64,000 nucleotides of DNA, taken from positions 62,001 to 126,000 of the forward strand of contig JAXGGA010002235.1 of the NCBI GenBank assembly GCA_038373865.1, in the 5' to 3' direction. The notes beneath the pieces are model-generated. The model ran no database searches, was not told the origin of the DNA, and saw only the letters and a list, made by a program, of their open reading frames with translations. Numbering within the stretch: position 1 is the first letter of the stretch; each line of letters starts with the position of its first letter. This stretch comes from Uloborus plumipes (Eukaryota; Arthropoda; Arachnida; Araneae; Uloboridae). Made by a program: the position numbers and the translations under genes. Below, piece after piece: positions 24,527-35,905 of the stretch.

Positions 24527-26229
24527 CTTATTTTCATTGAACCAAGTGGAAAATAAATATTACTCAATAGTTTTTTACCGAATACTATACCATGTTTCTG
24601 ATAAGTCTTGCATCTCGTAAATGATACCAATTTTCCTGTTATTTGGATTAGTGTCTCGTTAAACGGTTTTACTTTCAACACAAACCTTTTCATCAATATG
24701 AATATGGAGCATATATAGTGGTATAGTAAATTATAAAATGAAATTAATTGCACTTTTTATTGCCTTAGTTTTCTATAAATATTCTCACTTCGAATTTAAC
24801 AACTTTAAATTTCTTTTTTTTTTTAATTTGTATTTTCCATTGAACTGTCCAACTTTAAGAGATATTTTAAACTCTTCGATGCATTATAAGGCTTAATGAA
24901 AACAGGTGTTGTTTACTAAATTCAGCATTAAAACTTTTTCGGCACTTTTGAACAAATCAGTTAAAGGTAGCAAATCCTTGAGTTTATAGTGTTTGTTTTT
25001 ATTTTATTTAATAATATTTTTTTTAATTTAATTTATTTTTGAGATGGGCTACTACGGTAGCTGGTCAGCAATACGTCTTTATTCATAATAGTTATTAATG
25101 TCTTGATCATAATGTAACAAATTACAACTAAAAGCGTGTTTAAAACATAATGCCTTTTTAGTCTTCTCTGTTTAGTAGAAGATTGAACAAAAGTTCGAAC
25201 TAGCGTGAATGTTTTTCAGGAGTGCTTTATTTTTTTTTGTACTTATATTGTTGCAGATGAAATGTTTAAATTTCAACTATAAATTAAACACACTATAATA
25301 TAAATATGTTAAAATTGCTCCAATAGCGATTGGATGTGTATACACGTGTTTCGTGGTTAAATATAACCTTTAATCAATGAAAATGAATGAGATGAGAGAT
25401 GGCCATACTTTCGATAACAGCTTTGTGGCTTTTTTCAGATGTTCTTCATTTCTATCTTTTTTGCAAATATGTAATTTTAACATTGTTGTAACGCTTTCAG
25501 TTTTGATGCTGTTTTGAACCGGAAGTTGCTGACTAAGTTTGAACCCTTTCTGTATAAGACAAGAATTCCTTTCCAAAAGGAAGATTTTTGATGTTGATTT
25601 GTTGAAACTTGGTTTACTTAAAACAAGATCGAAATTTCTGTAACTTAGCCTTTTTTGGGGGATTAGATTTTCGGTAATGACATTATAAAAACATGCAATT
25701 CTAACCCAATAAATGCATTTTCTACTAGAAACAGTATGAACAACCTATTTTTGGTGACAAAATAATATTAATAGATTGATATAAAACTTTGATTTTACTA
25801 ATAACTGTTGATGATTACAAATTAGACTTGTTTTCCAATTAAACTTTTCGTCAAAAACTCGGAGGTAAAAAAACTGTTGAGGATTGAAAAATCACTGCAC
25901 AACTGTAATGGCAATTCAACTGCTTTTTGAACGATCATTAAATAAGATAGGAGTAGCTTTTGTACAGGAAGGGTTTGAATTTTACTCTTTATTTCTGTGA
26001 TTAAAGTTTAGTATAATGTTGTTTCTCTATCTTTTTTTCCCCTCTGGGAACTTGAATAAGACGCGATTTGCTAAGAAAAAAGCAGGAGCACAGTATAGCA
26101 TCCAAAACAAAACTAATAAATATTTCACTTCGTTACTTTCTAAACGACCGTAAAAAAAGGAGAGAAGAAAAGAAGCAAAAAACCTCACCATCAAAAGCAA
26201 AAGGTTAAGAAATTCGTACTGAATCGCTC
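24527..26229. other. Unassigned, except a CACGTGTTTCG hairpin motif at 25343-25370
   Basis: 25343-25353 reads CACGTGTTTCG, followed by GGTT, a six-base loop AAATAT and AACC, then an ATGAATGAGATGAG stretch. The same arrangement occurs at four other sites in the window. Otherwise AT-rich and unrecognised. Confidence 0.5.
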
Positions 26230-26420
26230 TGGAGCAGCATCCCGTTACTATGGGAACGGGGGGCGGAGCCTCGAATGCGCCTTTCCATCAAACGGCGGCG
26301 GCCAATTCATTGGGCGACACGGCAACATACGTGACGCCGTTTGACGCTGATTGGATGTTGTGCTCCCGAAACTGGCTCTGGTTACCTTGGCGACAAATGG
26401 ACCGGTTGAATTGGAGAGGA
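26230..26420. promoter_or_regulatory. CpG-rich block with two RFX X-box-like sites
   Basis: GTTACTATGGGAAC (26244-26257) and GTTACCTTGGCGAC (26381-26394) resemble the RFX X-box (GTTRCC-N2-RGYAAC). Three ATTGG/CCAAT words (near 26300, 26308, 26350) lie between, in sequence much richer in CpG than its surroundings. This could be a promoter of an unrecognised transcript or a distal enhancer. No gene start is evident on either strand. Confidence 0.4.
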
Positions 26421-26639
26421 CCTGAGGGAAAAGAAGCTTGACACTGGCGCGTTTTTCTGTTTGGGGCTTCTTTATTTTTATCCGTCCGAATGCGAACAAT
26501 AGAAATCATTTAGACGTTCACTTTCAACTGGGTGTGTTTTTTGTGCGAGATATAGCCGCTCGCTTCCGATCGCCTGTTGCAGAGCGCGTATTTTTCCATT
26601 TCACTTTGAACGTTTCGCGACTCGGCATTTCATCTCTGA

Positions 26640-28168
26640 TCGAGCTTCATGGAAGTGACTTAGCCATCATTTGAGCGATATCGTATTCATTTCGTTTCAA
26701 TTCCCCTCAATTGTTGATGCTTTTAATAGGATAATTTCAAATTCACGTACATACTTTTAAACGGAGAAACAAATTATAGGACTCAGTTACGAAAAGGTTC
26801 CAGCCTCGAAAATGTTGCAAAATGAAATTCGAATCAGAACCGATTTCTTTTTAAAAAAATGTTAAGTTAAAACAGTTTTTATGTACATTTATAACCTGCA
26901 TTCATAAATAAACCTAATTTTAATAACTAGCATTGAAATAAAAATTATTCTTGTGATAAGAATTTTATAATAGTTTTTTGTTGTTGGGATAAAAAATACA
27001 ATGACATCTAAGGTGATTATTATCTGCACAAAAAAAGAAAAGAAAAAAGCATGTGTGTGTGTATGTTTGTTCTCTACACAAATCCGCAATTTACTTCAGA
27101 TCTTTATCAAATTTACTAGGGAGATATTTTGGCTTAAGTTTTTTTTTCTTCAAAAGTTAAGTTTCAAACTGCTCAAATTTTAATTTTAGGACAGGACCAA
27201 AAATTGATATTTTTATGCAGTTTTTATACGAAACAACTGCTATCGTACCGTTTATACCTAAAGAAAGCCCGAAAAAAAATTACTAGTTTAAAAAATATAG
27301 ATAGATTAATAGTATAGAAACCTAGAAAAAACGATGTTTTCTATAGGTTTCGCACTTTGAAGTACCTTTATTAACTAGAGAAGGAGTTGTGAGTATTTTT
27401 TAAGTCTGTGAAACATTTTTATTCGAATGTAAACTAATTCAAGTCCTGCAATTGCTTTCAGCATCAATGCATCTTCGGCGATAGTTAATCTAGTTAATAG
27501 TTTTTCTGTTTGACTACCTTTTTTCGAGAGCTATTTATTATTATTATTATTATCATTTATTTTTTTATTTTTTTTTTTTTTTGCAGATGGCAGACAACAA
27601 ATAAGAATTATATTTTTCACTTTGTTCGTTGCTATTAACTGTAATCTTGACTTTTTAAATTATTATTACAGTCATTGTGTTCGGCGAAACTGCTCTAATA
27701 ATTCTGATGCATATTTTTGGGGAATATTGTCCTAAAAAGGGGCTTTTTTTTTGGGATATTGTTCCAATCCTAATGATAATTTTAGAGAGGCTGTTGATGT
27801 GTTTTGAAAGTATCTATTATACTGAAAGGAGTTTTACAGGTACTTATTTCCTGAGCCAGCTAGAGATTTTTTAGAGGGTCAGCTGATATTATTTGACAAC
27901 TGCTACCCTTATTTTGTCACAGATTTTTAGAGACTGGGGTTGTTCTTCTAATAGGGATTTTAAGAGAATGTTTTCTTTTCTGATGGAGTATTTTTGAAAC
28001 TATTGCCTTCATTCTAATGGGAGTTTTTAAGGACTCTTTTTCTTACTCTGATTCCAATTTTTAACGGAGATAAATAATAAAAAGAAGGAATGTTTTTTTT
28101 TTTTTAAAGTAATCCTCTCAGTCGACATAGATATTAAAAATATATAATTCTCCTATTTTGAACAAATA
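26640..28168. other. Unassigned stretch with a degenerate T-rich repeat
   Basis: 27700-28070 holds five or six loosely similar units built on TTCTAATGGGAGTTTTTA-like words, a weak ~60-bp periodicity. 27045-27065 has a short GT run. No gene recognised. Confidence 0.35.
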
Positions 28169-28500
28169 TACATTGTAAAAAATGAATGTTGTTTTTACGG
28201 TATAATGCAGCTAATTTTATAGTAATAAACTGTAAAAATTGCTACTTTTACAGTACTAAACAGTAAAATTGCTAATTTAGCAGTTTATAACCGTGCATTT
28301 TAGTTTTAAACTGAAGACTCTGCTGCCAGTATTATGTTGTTGTTTTTACAGTATAACACAGCTAAATTTTACGGTAATAAACTGTAAAATTTTGAATTTT
28401 ACAGTTAGAAACCGTAAAATTGCTTATTTTACAATTTATTACTGTGCATTTTACAGTTTTAAATTGTAACCTCGGCTGCCAGTTCATTTTATGCAGTGTA
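28169..28500. mobile_element. 'ACTGTAAAA' TIR element, copy 1 (332 bp)
   Basis: The ends TACATTGTAAAAAATGAA and TTCATTTTATGCAGTGTA are inverted repeats with TA edges. The interior is made of short palindromic units CTGTAAAA...TTTTACAG. Related copies are at 30362-30676, 59990-60685 and 60731-61092. Confidence 0.75.
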
Positions 28501-28770
28501 TGCATACTTTCAGACTTTTTTGTTGATTTGACATTTTGACAATGTTGCAACATTTTTTATGTGTCTATACTTTTTTTCCTTAGCAAAGTGCTTTTAGATA
28601 AGCTGTAATTTTCAAAGAACAAAAGTCTTGAATAAAATAATTACTTATAATTGAAAAAATAAATTTAAATTGAAAACACTCCTAAATGAGAGTGCCCACC
28701 AAAGCATTTCTTTAGTACCAACCCTTTGTTTATTATCGTTTGTTATTAAAATTTCTTAGTTTATCCTATT

Positions 28771-29063
28771 CGCAACTCCAGCGAACTATAGGGGACACTG
28801 CGGCCACTGTCTATGAGAGGTGAAGCAAACGCATGCCGTTTTGTTTTTATTGCATCTAAGCCAAATGAATTAGTGTTATTTAATCATATGTAGGATTTTT
28901 TTGTTCTTTACTCTTTTGAAATGAGCAAGCATTACAAACTACCTATGTTTTGACCAAGACCAATTAGTTTTGACACCCAAAACATACGTGGAATGCACTG
29001 TTTTAATTCTGGAAGGAATTTTGTAAATTCCGCAAGGTGGCGTATTCGAGCTCTGGAGTTGCG
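28771..29063. mobile_element. Small element with short inverted ends
   Basis: CGCAACTCCAG at 28771 is inverted as CTGGAGTTGCG at 29053, with similar GAACTATA words outside or next to each end. The short TIR makes this a weaker call than the others. Confidence 0.5.
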
Positions 29064-29925
29064 AACTATAAGGAAGATGAACGTTGCCATACAACATTCA
29101 TTAAGAATGTTTTATAGTGATAAAACTTTTGGATTTCTTTTGTAGACAAATTTTTTGCAGCCAAAGGGCGAGAAGAAATGTATTTATTTAATGAAAAACT
29201 AAAGAAACAAAAAGAAAGGGATAGGACATCAAGTATGATCAAATCCAGTGAGAACAATAAGCAATTCTTAATTGCTCACCAATTCGTGATCGCTCAAAAT
29301 CTGCATGTTTCTTTTAAGGGTTGTAATTTTTTTAGTAAGGAAGTGTGGGGGGCATTTAGCTTAAGAAAAACAATACAACACCATAGATTTATTCTTCAAA
29401 TAAGATGCCTCACATTGTAATTATTATTATTTGGTTTATGTTTAAAAATGATCTATTTAATTTTAAAACGAGTTAAGGTTTTGAACTCTCATACTTTTTT
29501 TTTTTTTTTACATAATTAAAGGGTCAAAAAACGCATCCAGTTTCACTTTGAAAACGTTACTTTGTTTTAAAATTATTCCTTATCAATATAGAATTTTTTT
29601 TCTTATGCTTGTGCCATGTACTTATACAGCTTGTCATTGCCAGCTTGTCATTGCCCTTGATTGTCATTGCCTTTCATCAGCTATGAAAAGAGATAATCTA
29701 TAATTTATGATTCTGACATAATTAATCAAATTCATTCCATATGCATAATTTGCTCGGTTTAGTGTAATTTGCCTGATACACTTGCGACGACTGTAGTAAC
29801 ATAGTTAAATAACAAAACATCAACATTTTATCACGGCTGATCTACACCTCTTCTTTCGCATTTCCAAGACAAGCAACCTCAAACAATGTGACTGACATCA
29901 CGTTTTCATACACAAAACACCCTCC

Positions 29926-29939
29926 GTTGCCATAGCAAC
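29926..29939. promoter_or_regulatory. Near-palindromic RFX X-box
   Basis: GTTGCCATAGCAAC differs from the perfect palindromic X-box by one base. RFX factors bind such sites in ciliary and neuronal gene promoters. No gene start is visible beside it. Confidence 0.5.
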
Positions 29940-29997
29940 CCTTCTTGCTCTTGGAAAGACCACTAAATTGCATATGTGGTATTTGCTATTAGTTATC

Positions 29998-30294
29998 TAA
30001 GGCAGGGATTCAAGTGAAACAGCACTGCGATCGCTTCGAATACCAATCGCTACTGGAAGTGAATTACATTATCATCAACTTAACTTGGCATGACGTCACT
30101 ACGGGTGGAGCCAATAAGAGCTCACAAGCACTCAGCGATCTCCTCTTATTCGCCAAGTAGGCTGTGACGTTTTATCTAGCTCGTTTTTCATAGGCAAACG
30201 TCACGATGTTTTTATCAAGAAACGTTCTAATGTAATTCATTTCCAGTAGCGATTGTAATTTGCGATGGCCTGTTTCACTTGAATCCCTGCCTTA
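29998..30294. mobile_element. TIR element with long inverted ends (297 bp)
   Basis: TAAGGCAGGGATTCAAGTGA at the left is exactly inverted at the right, and similarity continues through CAATCGCTACTGGAA and GAATTACATTA for about 70 bp per arm. The centre is unique with no coding capacity. Confidence 0.85.
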
Positions 30295-30361
30295 CTCATT
30301 TCTGTGGCTTTTGCTTTTGATGAATTTTTTTTTTTTTTTTGAAATTGAAATGAGAAGACCA

Positions 30362-30676
30362 ACACTGCAAAAAATGAACTGTTGTTTTTACAATATAATA
30401 CTGGCAGCCAAGATTCCAATTTAAAACTGGAAAATGCACGGTAATAAACTGTATAACTGCCAATTTTACAGTGTCTTACTGTTAGAAATTTTACAGTTCA
30501 TTGCCGTAAGATTTAGTTGTATTATGCTGTAGAAACAACAGTGCAATACTGGCAGCAGAGGTTCCAGTTTAAAACTGCCAAATGCAAGGTAATAAACTGT
30601 AAAATTAGTAATTTTGAAGTATATTACTATAAAATTAGCTGCATTATATTGTAAAAACATTATTTTTTTACAGTGT
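30362..30676. mobile_element. 'ACTGTAAAA' TIR element, copy 2
   Basis: It starts ACACTGCAAAAAATGAACTG and ends TTTTTTTACAGTGT. The interior has the same CTGTAAAATT/AATTTTACAG units and ACTGGCAGC blocks as copy 1. Confidence 0.7.
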
Positions 30677-31839
30677 CTTCTGCTTTTTCTTATAAGTTTT
30701 GTATGACAACACTTCTCTCGGAGCTACTTCGTGACGTTTCGGTTGAAAACTCAAATCGATATGATAGAATACTTGAACGTATTAAATTTCATTGCATGTT
30801 TTTCTAATTTTCTTACAATTTTCGAATGTCAACACTCTCCTCAGCGCTATTTAGCCACACTGTTAAAAAAAACCTGAATTTTCAGGAAGATTTTTACTGA
30901 TTTTAACAGTAAATTTCCGTTTTCGTTTCAAAACAGAACTTTTCCTTGAAAAAACGGAACTATTCCATGAATTACCAAGTTGGAGAAACAAAAAACGGAA
31001 TTTACCCGGTTTTGTGGCTGAAATATAACCGAACGAGTGAGGTAGAAACAGTCTGAAGAGACTTGGCGCACGCGCAGAAACGACGGCAGCATTTTTTTTT
31101 CGGCAGCATAAATGATTCATAACTGAATCAAAGTGCGCAGCAAAAGTAACGCAAAGTCATCGAGAATTAATATGCATGTTTACGCTTCTGTGAAAGCGAC
31201 TAGTATTATTCGCATTAGCATGGAAAAGAGGACATCTGGTGTCTCGTCGTTTGGATAGCTACTTTACAAAAAACATCACAGTCGAATGTTACTTAATCGC
31301 GTTCCTCAGGACGTTATTATGTGTGCCATTTTGTTTGCATTTGAAAATGCTTCGTCGAAGAGCGTTGACTGTTATAGCATTCGGAGAAGAATTATTCCAG
31401 GATTCTGCGTAGTTAATCAAATTGACTGGAAAAATAATTTGGATCTTTTCATCTGATTATTCGGTGTCCAGCATTTCCTAGCTCAACATTTTTAAGAAGA
31501 CTTCGTTTATCGCAATGGATATAATCAAAATGGGCAACAAAAGGGCGTGTTAGTATATTTTAAAATCTACTCGCTCTATTGTTGCCTTTTTTGAGCCACC
31601 AAAGTTGAAAATTTTTATTTAAGAGGTAAGATTTTTTATTTTTGTTACTGCTATTTTTATTTTAATCTGAGTCCAGACTTAACAGTTAGTTATTTCATGA
31701 TGTAAACCAATTGTGCATTTTAGTAGTTGCATGTATAAACTTACTGGTGCTGAGGGTTAGTAAAATTTAGTAAAATGATTTTTGTAATTTTATATCAAGA
31801 TTTAAAAGCTTAGTTTCAAAACTTAGCTTTTTTACTTTA

Positions 31840-32042
31840 TGACTTTACTTCGTTAATGTGACGAAATTAATGTTGTCAAAACTACGAAAATGATTGTCAA
31901 TTTGACGATACTAGGATAAAGAAATATTTCGCTACATTTGACGAAATTCATCCCCAAAAAAATGACGAAATGTTCGCTCGGGGTATATTCTTGGAAGTGA
32001 TTTCATCAAAAACAAAGAAAATTCGTTAATTTTGAGAGTGCA
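31840..32042. repeat. Terminus of a 'TGACGAAAT...GAGAGTGCA' element
   Basis: Repeated TGACGAAAT/TTTGACGA words end in TTTTGAGAGTGCA, which resembles the inverted ends at 43526 and 48987 (TACACTCTCA). A related fragment is at about 49380-49500. Confidence 0.45.
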
Positions 32043-32598
32043 TTTCTGAAAGTGTTGATCACTATGAACACCATAACGTAAATATATATGAAAATAGAGG
32101 AAATCAGTAACAATACAGGATTTTTTTTTTAAGGAACCACGAATGTTTCAAATTCAGAAAGGAAAAAAAGAACTTTCGGAAGAACTTAATTTTTATTCAA
32201 ACATAAGAGAAACTATTTTTAAAAGAATGCACCTTGTTAATACTTTTTAATTTTTTGAATTTATGTCGTTCAGAAATACTATGCATTGATCATTCCATCT
32301 TCAAAATATTTGAGTATTTTATGCGAGATTGATGTAATCTTTTCAAAAAAATCCTGTTATTTTAATGAACTAAAATTTTTAATGAAAAAAAAAAAGCCAA
32401 TTCTTGTATTGCTTTAGTATTTTTTTTAAAGGCAAGATGTTTAAAAGTTTGAAGTATATGAGCGGATATTTTCAAACTTTTTCTAAAAAACAAAATTCGT
32501 AAGAGTTTTAAGTTTACATTTATAATTTTCCGTTGAGCTAGTTTACGCTCTTTTTTTAATTGCTCTATTTTTCTGTTTCTCATTTTCCCATATTTTAA

Positions 32599-33118
32599 TC
32601 CCCCACATGTTTACGTTATAGGCTTATACCTATACGCTTATACTTATATATGCAAGATGGAAAATTATTGAAATTTTGCAAAATAAACAAGCGCTTTTAT
32701 AGCAGCTTAATATTAATAGCAAATAATATATGAAAGTTTAATAAATTAGTCCTTTAAGTGGCGTAAAATGTGTAGATTGGAAAAAACAACAAATGAACAA
32801 ATTAAAACTTTAAGAAACTTTAGAGAAACATTTGAAAATTTACGAAACATGTTTGTTCTTTTTATATGTTTATATTGTTTCGCAAATTTTCAAATATTTC
32901 TTAAAATTTCAATTTGTGCATTTGTTGTTCTACACAATCTACGCATTTTGCGACACTTAAAGGACTAATTTATTGAACTTCCATAGATAATTTGCTATTG
33001 ATATTAAGCTGCTATAAAAGCGCTTGTTAATTTGCAAAATTTAAATAATTTTCCATCTTGCATGTATACATATAAGTCAAAGCGTATAGGTATACGCCTA
33101 TAACGTATAAGCGGGGAT
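32599..33118. repeat. Long imperfect hairpin (arms of about 245 bp, 26-bp loop)
   Basis: 32599-32849 and 32876-33118 are reverse complements over nearly their whole length. Paired landmarks are CGTTATAGGC, ATACCTATACGCTT, GCAAGATGGAAAATTATT, AAGCGCTTTTATAGCAGCTT, TAGTCCTTTAAGTG, AACAACAAATG and GAAAATTTACGAAACA. A transcript would fold into long double-stranded RNA. It has no protein-coding sense and sits inside the element at 30858-33290. Confidence 0.8.
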
Positions 33119-33372
33119 AATAAGAACCGAAAAAATGAAGAACGGAGAATTACGAAACGGAAAAATGACGAACGCTCCGTTCGTAATTTTTCCGTAAAAT
33201 CACGGAAATATAATTAACGAAACGGAAACACTCCGGCAACTCAGCTGCCGTATATTTTTTCGTTATTTTCAGGAAATTTTTTTAACAGTGCACATTTCGA
33301 TTGCAAACGCAAATCAAATGATGGAATACTTGAGCGCATTAAACTTCATCTGATATTTTCCTCAAATTCGTT

Positions 33373-34130
33373 AGCTTGAAGAGGAATGCAAAGAATGGGT
33401 TAACGTATAGGTGGCTCGTACAGGGGTGCAAGGGGGCGACTGTTCCCTCACTTTTAAAAGTAAAGGAACCTTGTCCCGTCACTTTTCAGAGTAATAAAGT
33501 AATAATCGAGTGAAAAATTATTTTTTTTCTCAGTAGATTGATTCATTTCACTTACATAAAAGCTGAAATTCTAAAATTTGAACTTTTTTCATGTCATTTA
33601 ATAAGAACTGAACTTTGAATCGTAAGGGAGATAGACGTCTATGGTAGCCAACCTGGTTGATTTTTGAGGCCATACTTCGTATTTTTTGGAATTCATTTGA
33701 TCAATAAAGTTGAAATCCAAAAAAAAAAAAATAAAAAAATTTTATTTTGTATAGCAATTATAACAATTGAAAATGTAACAATGATGTATTTTATCATATT
33801 AAATTAGCATTGATGTCACAAATTCGAAACATTTGCTTCTCTTAGCTACATTTTATGAGGTGCCCCCCTCCCCATCTCTGAGGAGTCTCAACTCAGCCCC
33901 CCTCCCCCTGCAACGATTTAGCTACGTACGCCGCAGTTTCAGGTACTTCATGCTTCTTGTAGTTTTTAAAAAGTTATGAGACCGCTTATATAAATTGAGT
34001 ATTCATGTTAAATCTAATGTACTAACTTACGTTTCTCTGTTAAACTCCAGGGGGTAAGCACTCAGAAAATGAATCGATGGATCGAACTTAGAAAGGATAT
34101 CTTGCGTTCATTACAGTTTTTTAAGTTATT
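33373..34130. other. Unassigned stretch
   Basis: C-rich and G-rich patches at 33420-33470 and 33860-33910, with poly(A) near 33720. Nothing here aligns with the DNA upstream of true Phox2 exon 1, so the exon duplicate has unrelated flanks. Confidence 0.45.
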
Positions 34131-34360
34131 TGTTACATTCTTCGAGTCTGGGTATCGGTATGGAACATTCGTACCTGAACCAGCCCCCCTTTGACCCCAG
34201 CTGCTCTCTTAGTGCAATGGAAATGCCAAGTTGTCAGTTGCCTTGCTCTTACGTAGACTTAGGATCTTGCCAGCCAGATGACAACTGCAGCAGCCTACAG
34301 GTATAGCACCGCAGCGTTTCCGAGGTCTTTTGGGGGACCTACATCTGTGGGGCTTCCTCC
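34131..34360 (+). pseudogene. Damaged partial copy of Phox2 exon 1
   Basis: This stretch aligns almost base for base with 37871-38092: 29 bases before the ATG and about 190 bases of coding sequence, on the same strand and 3.74 kb upstream. I count roughly eight substitutions and one inserted C after GGATCTTGC. They include Y3H, L22M and A32V, plus two silent changes in codons 11-12. The insertion shifts the frame and brings a TAG at 34304-34306, leaving a 48-codon frame. Similarity starts abruptly at TGTTACATTC and fades after CTGTGGGGC, so the end of exon 1 and its donor are missing. No poly(A) or spliced junction is visible, so a DNA-level duplication is likelier than a retrocopy. A local haplotype or assembly error is the main alternative. 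Confidence 0.85.
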
Positions 34361-35045
34361 ACTAAATTTCATTCATACTAATTTAAAAGTACAAAATTTA
34401 TGTCTATTTAGAATTTTGCTATCGATTAAGTCTTTTTCTTGACTCCTTTTTAATTTAAAGACATTATGAGATGTAAATACTCTTTCCCACATTTCTAATT
34501 ATTTTTATTTGAATTCGACTTTTGCAGATATTTTTTCTCGTTTCAGTAAAACTTCTGTTTTAAAGTTTTTTTTTTGGCAGCCCGTGGTTCCTGAATAGCA
34601 TGAAATTAGTTTTTAAATATTCTTGAATGCTATTCTGTGTCGTGATTCTTTTTTTTTTTTTGTACTAAGCGCTCTTAATATGACTGTCAAATTTAACCTG
34701 GATTTTGTATTTTTTTCTGCATTATGTATTAATAAGAACTTTTATTTGAAACTAAATGATTTCTTGTATATTAAGATTTTGAAAATAGCAAGAAACACAA
34801 TTTAAATTTTGATATTTTGAAAAAAATCTTGAGCTGAATATTCATTGAAATCTTGAACAGTATTTCTTAGAGGAATATATTATTTTTCTACCAAATTGTT
34901 TAAAGCATCCGTTTTAATACTTAGAAACAGATGGTTTAATACTAAAATGATTTATTGATCAGATTCTTTGTCAATGTATGTAATACGCTAAATATAAGTA
35001 ACAAAAGTATTGATAATTTGCAAAAGATAATTACTTATGTAATAA
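34361..35045. other. Unassigned AT-rich stretch
   Basis: Immediately right of the exon-1 duplicate. It shows no similarity to the start of Phox2 intron 1 and no gene or element. Confidence 0.45.
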
Positions 35046-35905
35046 TAGAGGAAGTGTGGGCATAGTGGCCACTGCAGGCAAAGTGGCCTCTTGAAGTTTT
35101 CCTCCCTATATAGTGCTTCAGCTTAGCGGCAATAGACTCAACTACTCGCCCGGCAGCCGATGTTGTTATGTTATAGTTTGCTCAGACGCAAACTCACGGA
35201 GATATCGCAAATTTTTCCCTTTTTCGACCCTCTGATGTTAGGTAAGTGCATCACATGTTTCGCTTTAGTTTGTTGTAGGACTAGGTGAAGTAAATTTTAC
35301 ATCAATGGTGCAAAACACCATGTTTCTAGCTTTGAATTCATATGTCTCAACAGAAGATACAACAACGGGTTGTACGTGAAATATTGTTCTTTCGAAAATG
35401 GCGCGCTAGAGGGCAAAGTGACCACAGCCGTCAGTGATGTCGATTGTTTTTTCTGTGGTGATTGTTACTCGAAATCTAAGGACAACGAAGGCTGGATTAG
35501 ATGTTCTGGGTGCTTCAAATGGGCTCACTAAGCCTGCACAGGAGCCGAAGAGGAGGACGATGAGTTTATGTATTTATGTAAATACCAGTGATTTCATAAC
35601 TTCACATACTTTTAGTAATGCCTATTTTTGTTTAAAACCCTATTACAATTGTTCTGAGTTCTGAAACTAAATGCGCTTCATTTTTTTCCATACTATCTAA
35701 ATCTATTTAGGCAGTGGCCACTTTGACAGCTTTTGGTAAAGTAAAAATTTTGTACAAATAAAGTTTAAAATCTAGTTATATTTTTTAATCAGGCCTAAGT
35801 AACCATACTAAATGTTGAAGGGATTTATAAAATGTTTCGATAAAGTTCAGGGGTGGAAAAAAATAGATGTTCCTTAGCGTGGCCGCTATGCCCACCCTTC
35901 CCCTA
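35046..35905. mobile_element. TIR element 'GTGGGCATAGTGGCCAC' (860 bp)
   Basis: GTGTGGGCATAGTGGCCAC at the left matches the inverse of GTGGCCGCTATGCCCAC at the right, continuing into GGGGAAG-type outer bases with TA at both edges. Inside is a remnant of a zinc-finger coding end, implying that it derives from an autonomous DNA transposon. Confidence 0.75.
35442..35591 (+). pseudogene. Fossil PHD-like zinc-finger tail of a transposase
   Basis: The + frame from 35442 reads DCFFCGDCYS, then EGWIRCSGCFKWAH, one stop, ACTGAEEEDDEF and ends CKYQ. CxxC, Wx2C..C..WxH..C and a final C fit the PHD-like zinc finger often found at the C-terminus of pogo/Tigger-type and other DNA transposases. The stop between H and AC and the loss of the last CxxC show decay. 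The rest of the transposase is missing. Confidence 0.55.

Larger units (their letters stand above)
30858..33290. mobile_element. 2.4-kb TIR element 'CACTGTTAAAAAAA' inserted in a tandem repeat
   Basis: CACTGTTAAAAAAAACCTGA at the left is inverted at the right (TTTTTTTAACAGTG, preceded by CAGGAAA). It splits the second of two tandem ~125-bp units (30702-30826; 30827-30857 continuing at 33293-33372). Comparison with the intact unit indicates a 2-bp CA target duplication. It carries GCGCACGCGC near its left end, another element's terminus at 31840-32042, and a long hairpin near its right end. No transposase frame was found. Confidence 0.65.

Noticed and set aside
34160..34306. The exon-1 duplicate as a functional second Phox2 gene
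   Set aside because: A one-base insertion truncates it after 48 codons, the exon end and donor are missing, and no second homeobox exon is present.
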